From Rhizodiscina lignyota (lineage: Eukaryota; Ascomycota; Dothideomycetes; Aulographales; Rhizodiscinaceae): DNA of 64,000 bases. The stretch lies in the NCBI GenBank assembly GCA_010015805.1, contig ML978135.1, forward strand, positions 124,001 to 188,000. The letters run 5' to 3'. This document shows positions 23,593-33,722 of the stretch, one piece after another. The translations under genes were made by a program, and so were the position numbers. The first letter of the stretch is position 1; the number at the start of each line of letters is the position of its first letter. The notes below the pieces were generated by a model. The model was not told the origin of the DNA. It made no database searches and was given only the letters and a program-made list of their open reading frames with translations.

Positions 23593-24448
23593 GTAATATG
23601 TCTTGAGTACGAATTCTCTTCCATATCGTTGAGGCCCGGAGCGATTATTACTGTATCGCGAAATTTCCGTCTGAAGGTATTGCTGCGTGGCGGCCGCTTC
23701 ACGACCTTGTTTAGCCGAGTGCTCTGCACAGCTTAGCTTACTGTACAAATATTATTGCCCAGTGCCCGTTGAACACATAATCATTTGGAGTCATGCTTGA
23801 TTCCAATTTCCGCGTCTTACCTCCGTGGGCTCTATGTATTTATGTACATCTTCTCTTGACCGGCTGGGCGCTGACTTGTCTCTTTAAAGGCACTGTAAGC
23901 GTGCTTTAGAATTCCCCCATGTAGAAGATTTACAGGTATGCGGACAATCTTAAATGTAATTTGAGAAACAGAAGGAATGAACAGCCTTGTCGTTAAGCAA
24001 AAAGGGCAGCAAACTCAGCTTTCAGCCCCGGGCTCGAGTTGGACATGAGTCAGCCCTACCACGACCCCGGACTGTGCCCACCGTGCTAGGATGTTTCGAG
24101 TTCAGCCCTGCAGCGTCGCTTCTCATTAGATCAGATTGGCTTAACTTCACGATCCACTTCACACCCACAACATAGGAATCTTGTGATTGTTCCCATTCGA
24201 CTGTTTATCTGGCAGGATTGGCGTCACCTGTGGGCCCGCGGGGCAATGCTGCAGATGACATACATGCAAGCGCCGACCCGGCGCCTTTCTACCATGCCAC
24301 TGTGACAACCGCCGAGACGGAACCTTATGAGAGGCGTATATATGTGCCGCATTTTCCTCAGATCTTTCTTTCTTTCCTCTGTGCCTCCACCTCTTCAGAC
24401 ACCTACTTTTCTTCGCTGAGCAAAACGCGCCTCTCTCGTCAACTCAAA
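23593..24448. other. Intergenic with promoter of a secreted protein
   Basis: About 0.86 kb without recognisable genes. A TATATAT sequence at 24337 lies 112 nt before the start codon at 24449 and is the likely core promoter. Confidence 0.45.
24337..24343 (+). promoter_or_regulatory. TATA-like element of the 104-aa secreted protein gene
   Basis: TATATAT at 24337, with a pyrimidine-rich leader between it and the ATG at 24449. The spacing is reasonable for a fungal core promoter. Confidence 0.45.
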
Positions 24449-24763
24449 ATGCGCATTGCGATCCTCACTCTCCTCAGCCTCGTGGCCATCTGCCATGCTG
24501 CCGCCATTCCCACCTCGAACTTCAACGAGCGAAGCATCGAATGCGGCCCTGACGGTAACGACTGCGAGGCGAACCCAAACTACGGCGGCCGAAGCAGAAC
24601 CCCGGTGAGGCGTGACGAGGTTGAGGACGAGGTTGACGATGAGGCTGCCAACGCGAGGACTTTCGGCGCACCACCAGCCCGCAAGCGAGAGCTGGAGAAG
24701 CGGCGCTGTTTGACTTTGGGTTTCGATCCTAACTCTACTGATCCGATTCTTCCACCCTGCTGA
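24449..24763 (+). CDS. Small secreted protein with several dibasic sites
   Basis: 104 aa, single exon. The ATG at 24449 is chosen because it begins a clear signal peptide (MRIAILTLLSLVAICHAAAI); the open frame extends upstream without one. The processed part has a CGPDGNDCEANPNYGG segment, a basic site (VRRDE), an acidic region rich in Glu/Asp and Val, then KRELEKRR followed by a short C-terminal peptide with two cysteines (CLTLGFDPNSTDPILPPC). KEX2-like processing could release this 18-residue tail as a possible disulfide loop. No family recognised. Confidence 0.6.
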   Translation: MRIAILTLLSLVAICHAAAIPTSNFNERSIECGPDGNDCEANPNYGGRSRTPVRRDEVEDEVDDEAANARTFGAPPARKRELEKRRCLTLGFDPNSTDPILPPC

Positions 24764-25099
24764 GGAAACTCCAACCGAGGCCAGTCTTGAAGCGAAACCA
24801 TGGGACGGCGACAAGGTGTTTTTGGTCAGGTCAAGGAAACGATGGTCTGAGGCATGGAATTCGCAGCCGGCGCAAATGGTTTCGGAATGATGGGATTAAA
24901 CACGTCAAATGATGAAAAGCGAGGAACAAATGTTCTGACAAGTCTTCGAATGAACCAGACTTGGGAAATGAATTCATTAAAAGAAATGGAATTGCAACCG
25001 AGCTCTATGTTGTTTCGCTGTATCCACTGATGAAAACTACCTCGTACTGCTGGTCGTGAAGTTCATGCTGCATGTTGAGCCATGATGCCTTTGAACATA
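24764..25099. other. Convergent intergenic region
   Basis: About 0.34 kb between the 3' ends of two small secreted protein genes. Nothing recognisable. Confidence 0.4.
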
Positions 25100-25499
25100 T
25101 CACACCTTGCCCCAGGCTCCTCCCTCAAAGCCACAGCGCACACTGACGATCTTGTTATCCCAGCGAATAGTACTAAGATCGGGTACTGCCTTGTCGAATC
25201 CCCAATAGCTTCCTTCGCAGTCGAAAGCCGAATAGCCCCAGCAGTAGTTGTTCGCGTACGGGGCAAGAGAACTTGCGCGACTAGAAAGTGCATGCAGATT
25301 GTAGCAAGCGTTGGCGTTGGAGTTGACCGCACCGTGTTCGCCTGTATACGATTTGCCGTCGTAGAATGTTATCTGGTACAATTTAGTCAAGCCCTTGTGA
25401 AGTGTTTCCTTCAGTACTTACGCCCGTCGATGAGGCTGACAATGTTGGAGACGCAGACGCCAGCGCAGCCGCGGCGGCGATGAGCAATGTGAATTGCAT
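25100..25499 (-). CDS. Secreted beta/gamma-crystallin-like small protein
   Basis: Exons 25499..25422 and 25372..25100 (49-nt intron with GTAAGT donor) give 116 aa. The ATG at 25499 starts a signal peptide (MQFTLLIAAAAALASASP). The mature part has ITFYDGKSYTGEHG, an aromatic-x-x-x-x-F/Y-x-G strand as in beta/gamma-crystallin Greek-key motifs. CYNL, YCWGYSAFDCEG and a final DNKIVSVRCGF follow, with four evenly spread cysteines. Fungal proteins of this type are small, secreted and mostly uncharacterised. The family call rests on pattern only; a different Cys-stabilised beta fold is possible. It is the nearest minus-strand neighbour of abaA and divergent from it. Confidence 0.6.
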
Positions 25500-26230
25500 T
25501 TTGAAGCTTACTTTATAGTTGACTGGATGAAGGAATGAGGAATTAAGAAGAAAGTTGAGCCAATATGTCGAAATGAGAGTGTTACAGTAAAAGTAGCGCC
25601 TACCACTAACAGACTTAAGCTGGCCGCAGAGTGCAGTTTTACAAACCCATTGTGGTTCGACAAAGACTGCAAAGCCTGATGAAAAACAGTCTTTGTAGTG
25701 TAATTTCCACCACACGCTGTTCGGTAAAAGAGTGCCCCGGCGACCGATAAGGACGTTCTGATCGGTGTTTTGATGGTATAGTGCTAAGCGCACACTGCCG
25801 TTCTCCAGCGTGATGCCTCCGCAGTGAGTTCCGAACGCGCAAAGGTGGCAAATCAAAGCGCAACATTTCCTTCGGAGAGAAACTGCTTATTATTCTGCTT
25901 GGTGTCGTGTCGCGTGTCGCTCGAGTCTGTAGCAAGGGCCGTAGTGAGTCGCTCGGACCTCCTTGCTTCTGGCTGAGTCGGCACACCACCTCGTAATGCT
26001 GCAATCTCCTAGCCAACAGTAAAAAGAGTTTGCAAAATCTTCCGCGGCGTGTTCTACGAGCTGCACGCCGTGCATCAGTCGAGGTGTCCAGGGTGCATGC
26101 TAAGGCAACTCGACCTATAGCGCTATTTGCAGTCTCAAACAGTACCACGAAAGGCTTGTCCACAACATGTTATCAAATCGTCCGCCTAGACTGGTTAATT
26201 TCCGGAGCACGTGGTCCAGATAGTAGTATC

Positions 26231-26484
26231 CATTCTTCCACGCCCTCGATCGCTGGTGGCGGGGAGGACGCCCCTGGCTCGACAAACGTTGATCAACCCT
26301 ATAAACAAGTACTTAGTCTTGCATTCTTTCTACAGTCGACACTTTCACATTTTTTCACAGCCCGTATTCTTTCCCAGCCATTCCTTCAGTCCAACTCTTC
26401 ACGTTCCTTACCAAGACCAAAGCTTTTGAGACCTCAGCTGTAGCAGGAGGAATTTTTGCCACCTGCATTCCAAATCTACATTCC
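26231..26484 (+). promoter_or_regulatory. Cluster of five AbaA response elements (CATTCY)
   Basis: CATTCT at 26231 and 26322, and CATTCC at 26379, 26466 and 26479, all on the coding strand of abaA and within 275 bp of its ATG. CATTCY is the established AbaA-binding hexamer in Aspergillus, and abaA autoregulation is known there. By chance about 0.3 sites on both strands would be expected in this length. One match to the degenerate BrlA element on the other strand (26482..26488) overlaps the last site but could be chance. Confidence 0.65.
26300..26305 (+). promoter_or_regulatory. TATA box of abaA
   Basis: TATAAA at 26300, 205 nt before the start codon at 26505, inside the CATTCY cluster. Confidence 0.5.
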
Positions 26485-26504
26485 CTCTTTTGGCATTTGA
26501 GACG

Positions 26505-28569
26505 ATGATGGATCTACAGCGGGATGTATGCTTGCGGGTGCTGCCGTCGAATGCTCCGTTGCATTACGACATCGATGATGCAGAGTCGTCCAATCCGAAG
26601 GGAGTATTGCAAGAGCGATGTGGCAATCGTCAAGACGAGTACGCCGGCGTCGAGCAGTTGGCACGATATATGAAGCATGACTCCTCAATATACACCGAAG
26701 GTTCTACAGAGAACTACTACGGCTCTGCCAGGCATACTGGTTATCGCAATCACTCCGGCGGTCGGCATTACTCAAATGAAGAGACTAGGAAGAGAAAGGA
26801 AGTCGAGAAACTGTGGCACAGGTTGAACGCCTGTCCACAATATCGCAAGTATCGAGAGAAACAGAAAAACTCAAACGACAAGGAGCAGAAATGGCCGGAA
26901 AACATGGAACTGGTGTTCTGCAGAGGTATGAAACATCAACACCTAGACGGCACGGATGCTCACAGTTGATGTAGCTCTTGTAGAGCATCCGCCGATGGGC
27001 CGGAGGAAGTTAACGACAGAACCAGACACCAAGCTACAGGGCCGGAATGAACTCATCGCTGCCTTTATCCAGAGGGAGACGGGTGTGCAACGGGGGCGGA
27101 AGCAGGTGTCGAGTCATATACAAGTCTTGAAACCAATGGTCAAGCACGATCCATTCAGTAAGGCGCCTTCTGCTTGTCGATGAGTTTGTATCCATGGCTG
27201 ACGTCCGGCAGTCGTGCAATATTTGGCAGGAAATGAAGGAGAGGGTGGCCGCCGACATCGCTCAGCTTCAAGTATGATGCAACGCAGCCATCTCAGCTCA
27301 GCAATACATCCAAGCAATTTCCATCATCCTCAACCGTCCAGGCTGAGCTCGCAGTTCCGCAGCTCCTTCATGCCAGCAGCGATGAAGCTCGAACCGAAGA
27401 TCGAGAAATCAACGAGCGAGACCTTCCAGCCGTTACACTTTGAGATGTACGTCGCGGATACAAGGCAGAACCGTTCCTGTCATACGTTCTCAAGCTTCAG
27501 TGACTCGCCAAAGTTGGAAGATGTCAGACTTGAGGGAGACCGATCGTGGCACTGGCAGACCGCGTTCCCTTCGTTGGCAGAAACATATGGCAATGGACCA
27601 TTGCCGTGCCAGACAATGTTATTCGAAGCCACAGTAGCATTGCTTCCCAATGGTATCCCTCCAAACGCCGAGCTGAGGGTTGGGTTCGAGATTGAAACTC
27701 CACATGATGCGGCCAGACTGGACAACCTAAAGTGTCGAACAACATTCTACCAGAATGGTGATTTTCCCGAAGAGTACGAAAAGCCAGTCGGCATTGACAG
27801 GAGATACCCCAGATGGCAACTTTCTCTCGGCAGCGAGTTCTGGGCGCCCAAGGTTGCCGCGTGGCAGAAAGTTCTTCAAAAAGCAGATCCAAGTGATAGG
27901 CAGCTCGCAGAAAAAGAGGTTCAGGAGGCTTTGCAGTCTCTATCTGCCGTGCAAGAAATATATGCACCTTCGGACAGTCCACGGCAACGTGATGTTCTCC
28001 TCCTAATCTGCTGGAAGTTCGAGCTCGGTCGAGGGGGTCGGGGCAACACGACTTGGCGAAACGTTTTGAACGAACCTAGCAAGCCACAATTGAAGCCAGA
28101 AGCTGCAATCAGCCAGCTTTTTGCCGACCAGTCCGGTGCAGAGTATCAACAAGCTGTTAGTTCAACAGCCAACCTGTTCGAACATGGTGCATTCGACATT
28201 GGAGACTTGGCTAACGTTGCTCTTCCCGGTCTCCCAGCGGACCTCGAGCAGACAACCGTCGGGGAAGAGATGTATTCCGCAAATGGGATCGATTTTGGCA
28301 GCGGCAACATCCAGATTTGCCTTGATTCCGCGGTCCCGATCGAGGCGTATGCAGATGCGACTCAGGCATTCGACCAGTACCAGCAAGATCAACGGGCCGC
28401 GGATTGGGCGACTTCGTATCCCAATATATTCGACCAGGCGTATTCACATGTGGGGTTTGAGCCTCCTATTGAGCAGGGCAGAGAAGATGCTACACTCGGT
28501 GCACAAGACTTCTCAATGAGCCCAATGGCTCACATCCGCGCTGGGAGAGGAGTTTTGAGTGGGATTTAG
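26505..28569 (+). CDS. abaA: TEA/ATTS-domain transcription factor, AbaA type
   Basis: Developmental regulator of conidiation; in Aspergillus AbaA acts between BrlA and WetA in phialide differentiation. Exons 26505..26925, 26975..27157 and 27212..28569 give 653 aa. The TEA DNA-binding domain spans about residues 93-200 across both introns: ETRKRKEVEKLW, KWPENMELVFCR|ALVEHPPMGRRKL, LQGRNELIAAFIQ and RKQVSSHIQVLKPM. The latter is the recognition-helix region of the family. The long C-terminal part lacks a known domain but includes a conserved-looking block (WHWQTAFPSLAETY) and an acidic end. The introns (49 and 54 nt) fall inside the TEA domain. The orthology call is based on domain and layout. 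Confidence 0.9.
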
Positions 28570-28958
28570 GTAGACGAACCAACCAGACGATATAGCTGCC
28601 TATGTATTAAGATCCCCATGAATGATGACATATATTTCCATCGAACTGCATGATTGAGAGACTCTCAGGACAAAAGAAGGCCTTCAGCATAGAAAGTCTG
28701 CTGCGTTCTCTTATCGGGACGGAGTTCTTGGAAGGAGGAAAAACGCGTCGACGAGCCGATGCCGCACTGCAGTTCCTGAAACGCGAAGCGCTAATTACAT
28801 AAGCCAGCCACGCCGCGGTGCGGCTCGCCGTTCTTCGCCGCCAGCTTTCGTAGTCCTCGACGCTTCAGTTTCTCTGGTGAGAAGAGAAATTCGAATAGGA
28901 ACTGTTCGTTGCTTTCGGAGATACAGTCTCATTGCTGAAGATTGTTAACCCTGTGAAG
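28570..28958. other. Intergenic, no gene seen
   Basis: About 0.39 kb between abaA and the MFS gene on the same strand. Nothing recognisable beyond the expected terminator and promoter functions. Confidence 0.4.
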
Positions 28959-30383
28959 ATGGCAGACGAAGAGCAGTCGCCATCTGCGCCAGCCAAGGTC
29001 CTCAGCCGTATTTTGGAAGAGCTGGGCCTTATTTCGGTCTACAAGTCTGCGTTTGATACAAAACTGCTCATCTTTCAGCGGTTCATCAGATTGTTTGCAT
29101 ATGGCATGTCTACTTTGATCCTTGTGTCCTACCTTTCGGCCCTGGGTATCTCTGATACGCACATCGGTCTCTTCATGACGTTGACTCTCGCCGGAGATGT
29201 TATCATCAGTTTCCTGCTAACGCTCATCACGGACGGAGTCGGACGACGATGGATGTTAGCTCTTGGTGCAGTTCTTATGACTGGTAGCGGCGTGATCTTT
29301 GGGCTTGTGGGCAATTATTGGGTTCTCCTGGTGGCTGCGATCTTTGGGATCATCACTCCATCTGGAAACGAGATTGGACCGTTCCGCGCAATTGAGGAAT
29401 CAACGCTTGCCCATCTTTGTTCTTCAGCTGTGAGGGCCGATATATTCGCCTGGTACTCATTGGTCGGCTCCGCTGGAACGGCCTGTGGGATGATGACTTG
29501 TGGCTGGGTGGTCAACACACTCAAGTCCAAGGAATACTGGAGCGACGTGCAAGCTTACCGCCTTATTTTCCTGGCGTATGGTGCTATTGGCGTGATCAAA
29601 CTGGCTCTGGCACTGTCACTCAGCAAGAAATGCGAGGCAGATCCGGAACCAAAGCCTGTGCAAGACTCGGAAGAAGCTCCGCTTCTTGGGAACGGAAACG
29701 AAAGCTCAGAACCGCGTCCAAAACCTAAGAAACCTCGCAAACCACTTTTCCCTCATATCAGTGAGGAAAGTAGAAGCATATTCATCAAGCTCGCACTCCT
29801 GTTTGCGCTCGATTCGTTCGCGTCCGGATTGGCCCCTCTATCGTGGACGACTAACTTCTTCCGCCGCAAGTTCAACCTTGCAGAGGGCTATCTTGGCTCC
29901 TTGTTCTTTACAACGTCCATCATCGCCGCACTTTCAGTCCTTGTCGCTGCGTCATTGGCAAGACGTATCGGAAACGTCAAAACGATGGTTTTCACGCATT
30001 TACCTTCTGCCATTGCCCTTGCGCTGCTCGGCATTCCAAATTCGCTCCCTGCGGCAATGGTTCTGCTTGTATTCCGTGCTTGCACCCAATCCATGGATGT
30101 TGCACCACGAAGTGCCTTCCTGGCAGCGGTGTTGTTGCCCAATGAACGAACAGCAGTCATGGGGGCAATCAATGTGATCAAGACGGCCACGCAGAGTATT
30201 GGACCCCTCATTACTGGTGTTCTGGTGAGCAAAAATCTCTTCTGGGTGGCTTTCCTTATGGCAGGAAGCTTGAAAGCGGTGTACGACCTCAGTATACTCG
30301 CTGTTTTCGTCAACCATCAGACGCGAGAGGAGCGGGAGGCACAAGAAGAAGCTCGAGAACAAGCTGCACAGTCTCAGGGATAG
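28959..30383 (+). CDS. Major facilitator superfamily transporter
   Basis: Single-exon, 474 aa from the ATG at 28959 (an in-frame ATG at 28932 adds nine residues). About twelve TM segments in two halves are separated by a hydrophilic, acidic and Pro/Lys-rich central loop (EEAPLLGNGNESSEPRPKPKKPRKP). The loop between TM2 and TM3 has TDGVGRRWMLALGA, the MFS signature (D-x-x-G-R-R). The second half contains FRACTQSMDVAPRSAFLAAV and MGAINVIKTATQSIGPLITG. The substrate is not predictable. The tail is charged (EEREAQEEAREQ). No special link to the flanking genes. Confidence 0.87.
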   Translation: MADEEQSPSAPAKVLSRILEELGLISVYKSAFDTKLLIFQRFIRLFAYGMSTLILVSYLSALGISDTHIGLFMTLTLAGDVIISFLLTLITDGVGRRWMLALGAVLMTGSGVIFGLVGNYWVLLVAAIFGIITPSGNEIGPFRAIEESTLAHLCSSAVRADIFAWYSLVGSAGTACGMMTCGWVVNTLKSKEYWSDVQAYRLIFLAYGAIGVIKLALALSLSKKCEADPEPKPVQDSEEAPLLGNGNESSEPRPKPKKPRKPLFPHISEESRSIFIKLALLFALDSFASGLAPLSWTTNFFRRKFNLAEGYLGSLFFTTSIIAALSVLVAASLARRIGNVKTMVFTHLPSAIALALLGIPNSLPAAMVLLVFRACTQSMDVAPRSAFLAAVLLPNERTAVMGAINVIKTATQSIGPLITGVLVSKNLFWVAFLMAGSLKAVYDLSILAVFVNHQTREEREAQEEAREQAAQSQG

Positions 30384-30727
30384 GGGCGTTGAACGGGCAG
30401 CTCGAAAATGTAAAGGGGAATAGAAATGGAGTATACGAATTGTATATTTAATTCTTGAGCATAACTTTAGTTTAAGTACCTTTTCGAGGTTGTTTATTCA
30501 AAGGGGTCAGTTAGTTAAAGTCGATTGATTTGAAACCTCCGAGAACGCCGCATCAGCCACAAAATCTGTGAATTTGAACGCGTGGCTCAGCCTCGCCATT
30601 GCGCGACTTCCACCAACGCCCCTCCATAGTCCTTTAGGAAGAAGTGGACCACTCCTCACAACCATCCTACAATGTTGAGCATAGGATAGATCCTCTCGAG
30701 AACACATACCGCACCACCCGGCCTCAA
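30384..30727. other. Intergenic, promoter of the AKR1-like gene
   Basis: About 0.34 kb. An in-frame ATG at 30644 would extend the following protein by 28 residues. I place the start at 30728 because MSSPAPS begins a typical disordered N-terminus. Confidence 0.4.
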
Positions 30728-33118
30728 ATGTCGTCACCAGCGCCCAGCGGCGCCGATGCGCGCTCTGCAAATGGAGCTGCAACCGGCCCAGAAGCAAATG
30801 TCGAACTCAAAGATATGAACACTGAGCAGAAGAAGCTGCCGATAGAAGAGGATATTATGCAACTGGCGAGACTTGGGGAGATTGGTGCCATCCAGAAGCT
30901 GTTCGACAGCGGAAAGTTCGACGCGACATATCGCGATGATCAAGGCATCACCCCTTTACATGTGCGTTAGACTTGGCTATGAGAATCAAAGCTGTTGACT
31001 GATATTTCATCTTAGTGGGCGGCAATAAACGGACACTATGCGCTGTGCCATTTCTTGATCCAAGCCGGGGCTCCGATCAATGCGAAAGGCGGCGATGCCG
31101 TTGCTACTCCAGTGCTATGGGCTGCAAAGCGCTGCAATTACTACATCGTGAACCTCCTCCTTCAGCACGGCGCCGACCCTCTCCTTACCGATGACCAAGG
31201 TTTCAACCTCCTTCACTCCGCGACGCTCGACGGCAACGTCTTCCAGCTGGCGCTGCTCCTACACCAAGACATTCCCGTAGACATACCAGACAGCCAAGGG
31301 CATACAAGCTTGATGTGGGCTGCATACAAGGGCTATCCTGCATGCGTGGATGTACTACTGAACTGGGGCGCCAACGTATACGCAAGAGACGATAACGGCT
31401 TCACCGCCTTGCACTGGGCGTTGGTGAAGGGTGGACTCCACGCTATTCAAAAGCTGATCGAGTATGGATCAGACCGTTTTGCAGAAACGAATGAAGGCAA
31501 AACTCCTGCAACTGTTGCGAAGGAGATGAATTCTCTGCGGCAATGGCAGCGAGCGCTCTCAGATGGCGGCTACAATCCAGACGGCAGCGCAAGAAGCTTC
31601 CCTCTTTCTTCTATTGTGAAGGACAGAAGGTGGTTCTTGTCCAGATTCTTCTTCCTTTGGCCAACCGTTATCCTCTTCATCGTCTTGAACATTATGAGTC
31701 ACATGGTGATTTACCTGTCTATACCCATCTCCCTTTTTGTCGCGTATTTTCTTCAATGGGTTGCGCAGCAGGCGTTGCGATGGACACCACCTGATATGAA
31801 AGGTTTACATAAAACCGTTAGTCTCCCAGATCCATCATTTTTGAACCCTGCTAACGAATAAACAGCCGTTCCTTTCTGGTGTATTTGCGGGCACATTGTT
31901 TTGGGTCTGGGTTCGATGGCTGACGAAGCTTATGCCTTGTATGTCCCTCTTGTAACCTATTAGTTTCGATTCACTGATATTGATGTAGGGACGATATTTT
32001 CCGCGCCTCTCTTAAACGTTATATTTGGCGTTTCCATCGCACTCTGTACATATTTCTACTTCTTGACCATGGTCGAAGACCCCGGGTATGTCCCCAAGTC
32101 CGGAAGCCGGAATCAACAGAAGGCTGTCATAGACGATCTGCTAGAGGCGCAGAAGTTCGATGAACAGAATTTCTGCATCCCGTGTATGGTCCGTCGACCA
32201 CTTCGAAGCAAGCATTGCAAGCGGTGCAACCGCTGTGTTGCAAAACATGATCAGTCAGTCATCTCCTGTTATTCTAGTTCAATTTTGCTAACCTTTTGCA
32301 GTCACTGCCCTTGGGTCGACAATTGCATTGGCATAAATAACCATCGTCACTTCGTGCTCTATGTCCTCACTATGGAAATCGGTGTCGTCGTCCTCGTCTG
32401 GCTTACGCTATCTTGTATGATGATCATTACCTACCGTTTCCGAAGGGAACTTTCACGCTAACATATGGTAGATCTTGATGCCCTCCCGGCTCCAGTAAAC
32501 GTGCAGTGCAACGTTATCAGCAATGAGCTTTGTACAATACTCAATAAGGACCCTTACACCATCGTGCTCGTCATCTGGAGTATACTTCAGCTCACCTGGG
32601 TGACTATGCTCCTCTTTGTACAGCTGGTTCAGATTGGTCGGGCTCAGACTACTTTCGAGAGCATGAGACGCCACATGCACGGGAACAGTGCAGCAGACGC
32701 TTTCACAACCTTTGCAACGACAGGTACAACATCTCTTGCGGAAGCCGAACTCACAAGCTCGGATCGCGGTCCTGATCCAGCCGCTCCTCGCGCTGCGAAG
32801 AAAGAAGGCTGTTGGGGCCAGTGGAAGAGGCTACTTGGAGTAGATACCTTCATGGCCACCGCGATCCACGGCAGCAACGCGCAGGCCGTCATGCAAAGAC
32901 AACGGCAAAACCCGTTCACGAGGGGTATGTTGACGAATTGCAAGGATTTCTGGTGCGATCCGGCGCCGCTCTTTAGGAAGAGAGAGATGGGTCAGGCGAT
33001 GCTAGACGGTGAGAGGGTGGATTACACCAAAATGTACGTAGCTCCGCCGCGCATGGTGATGAGGCCCGGAGGGGAAGGAGGACGATATGCTGCTGTGGAT
33101 GGTGATGAGAATGTATAG
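30728..33118 (+). CDS. AKR1: Ankyrin-repeat DHHC palmitoyltransferase Akr1
   Basis: Membrane protein S-acyltransferase of the Golgi/endosomal system; in yeast Akr1 palmitoylates the casein kinases Yck1/2. Six exons (30728..30961, 31016..31816, 31866..31938, 31989..32253, 32302..32414, 32472..33118) give 710 aa. Ankyrin repeats occupy about residues 55-260 ([49 protein letters not shown]). TM helices start near 285. The Cys-rich domain [22 protein letters not shown] leads into [17 protein letters not shown]; the DHHC signature is split by the fourth intron and restored exactly by it. [12 protein letters not shown] and the C-terminal TMs follow. All junction phases agree. Confidence 0.93.
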
Positions 33119-33722
33119 CTCGCACTCTGTTTTATTGTGAAACGGTTATTTTTGGATAGCCTTTAGCATGGCGTCGGCAGGAAGGAAATGTTTACTTCCT
33201 TGTGTATTACGTAGATATTGCCTCAAAACCTTGCGCTGTATATCCACCACGGACGACAAAAGATGGCATAGAAGTGATCGGGACAGGTATCGGGCACATG
33301 ACCGAGTCTTTACGAGGGGCCCGGGATCCGAAGCCACCCAATTATAGGTGTGACCCACCCAGAAGCGGGTTGAGGCCATCAGCCCTCACCCGAACTTCAT
33401 CATTACCATCATCACGGCATTAATAATCTTGACTCGATCTCCTATACTCTGATATAACAGCATAGCTCTCAACAGCACAAAGGTAATTTGACTTGCGCCT
33501 GTAGCCTCGCAGTCTCGACGACAACCTATTGGTACTTAAATGCGGAGTACTGCGTATGCATGTGCCCATCTGCAATATGCGTCATTCAGCTCAGCCTCAT
33601 CAGCCTCGCGATAATTGCTTTCTAGCCTAACGGTAGTTTATTACGCAAAGACTCTTTTCTTCCTCTTTTCATCTTTCAATTTGTGCCATGCTACGGACAG
33701 CTGCCGCTTATCATATAGCAGA
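33119..33722. other. Intergenic, no gene seen
   Basis: About 0.6 kb. The following frame stays open upstream to 33615, but the conserved N-terminal motif starts at the ATG at 33723. Confidence 0.4.

Larger units (their letters stand above)
25500..26504. other. Divergent promoter region upstream of abaA
   Basis: One kilobase between the crystallin-like gene (-) and abaA (+). The abaA-proximal 275 bp carry five CATTCY sites and a TATAAA, listed separately. The rest holds no recognisable gene. Confidence 0.5.
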
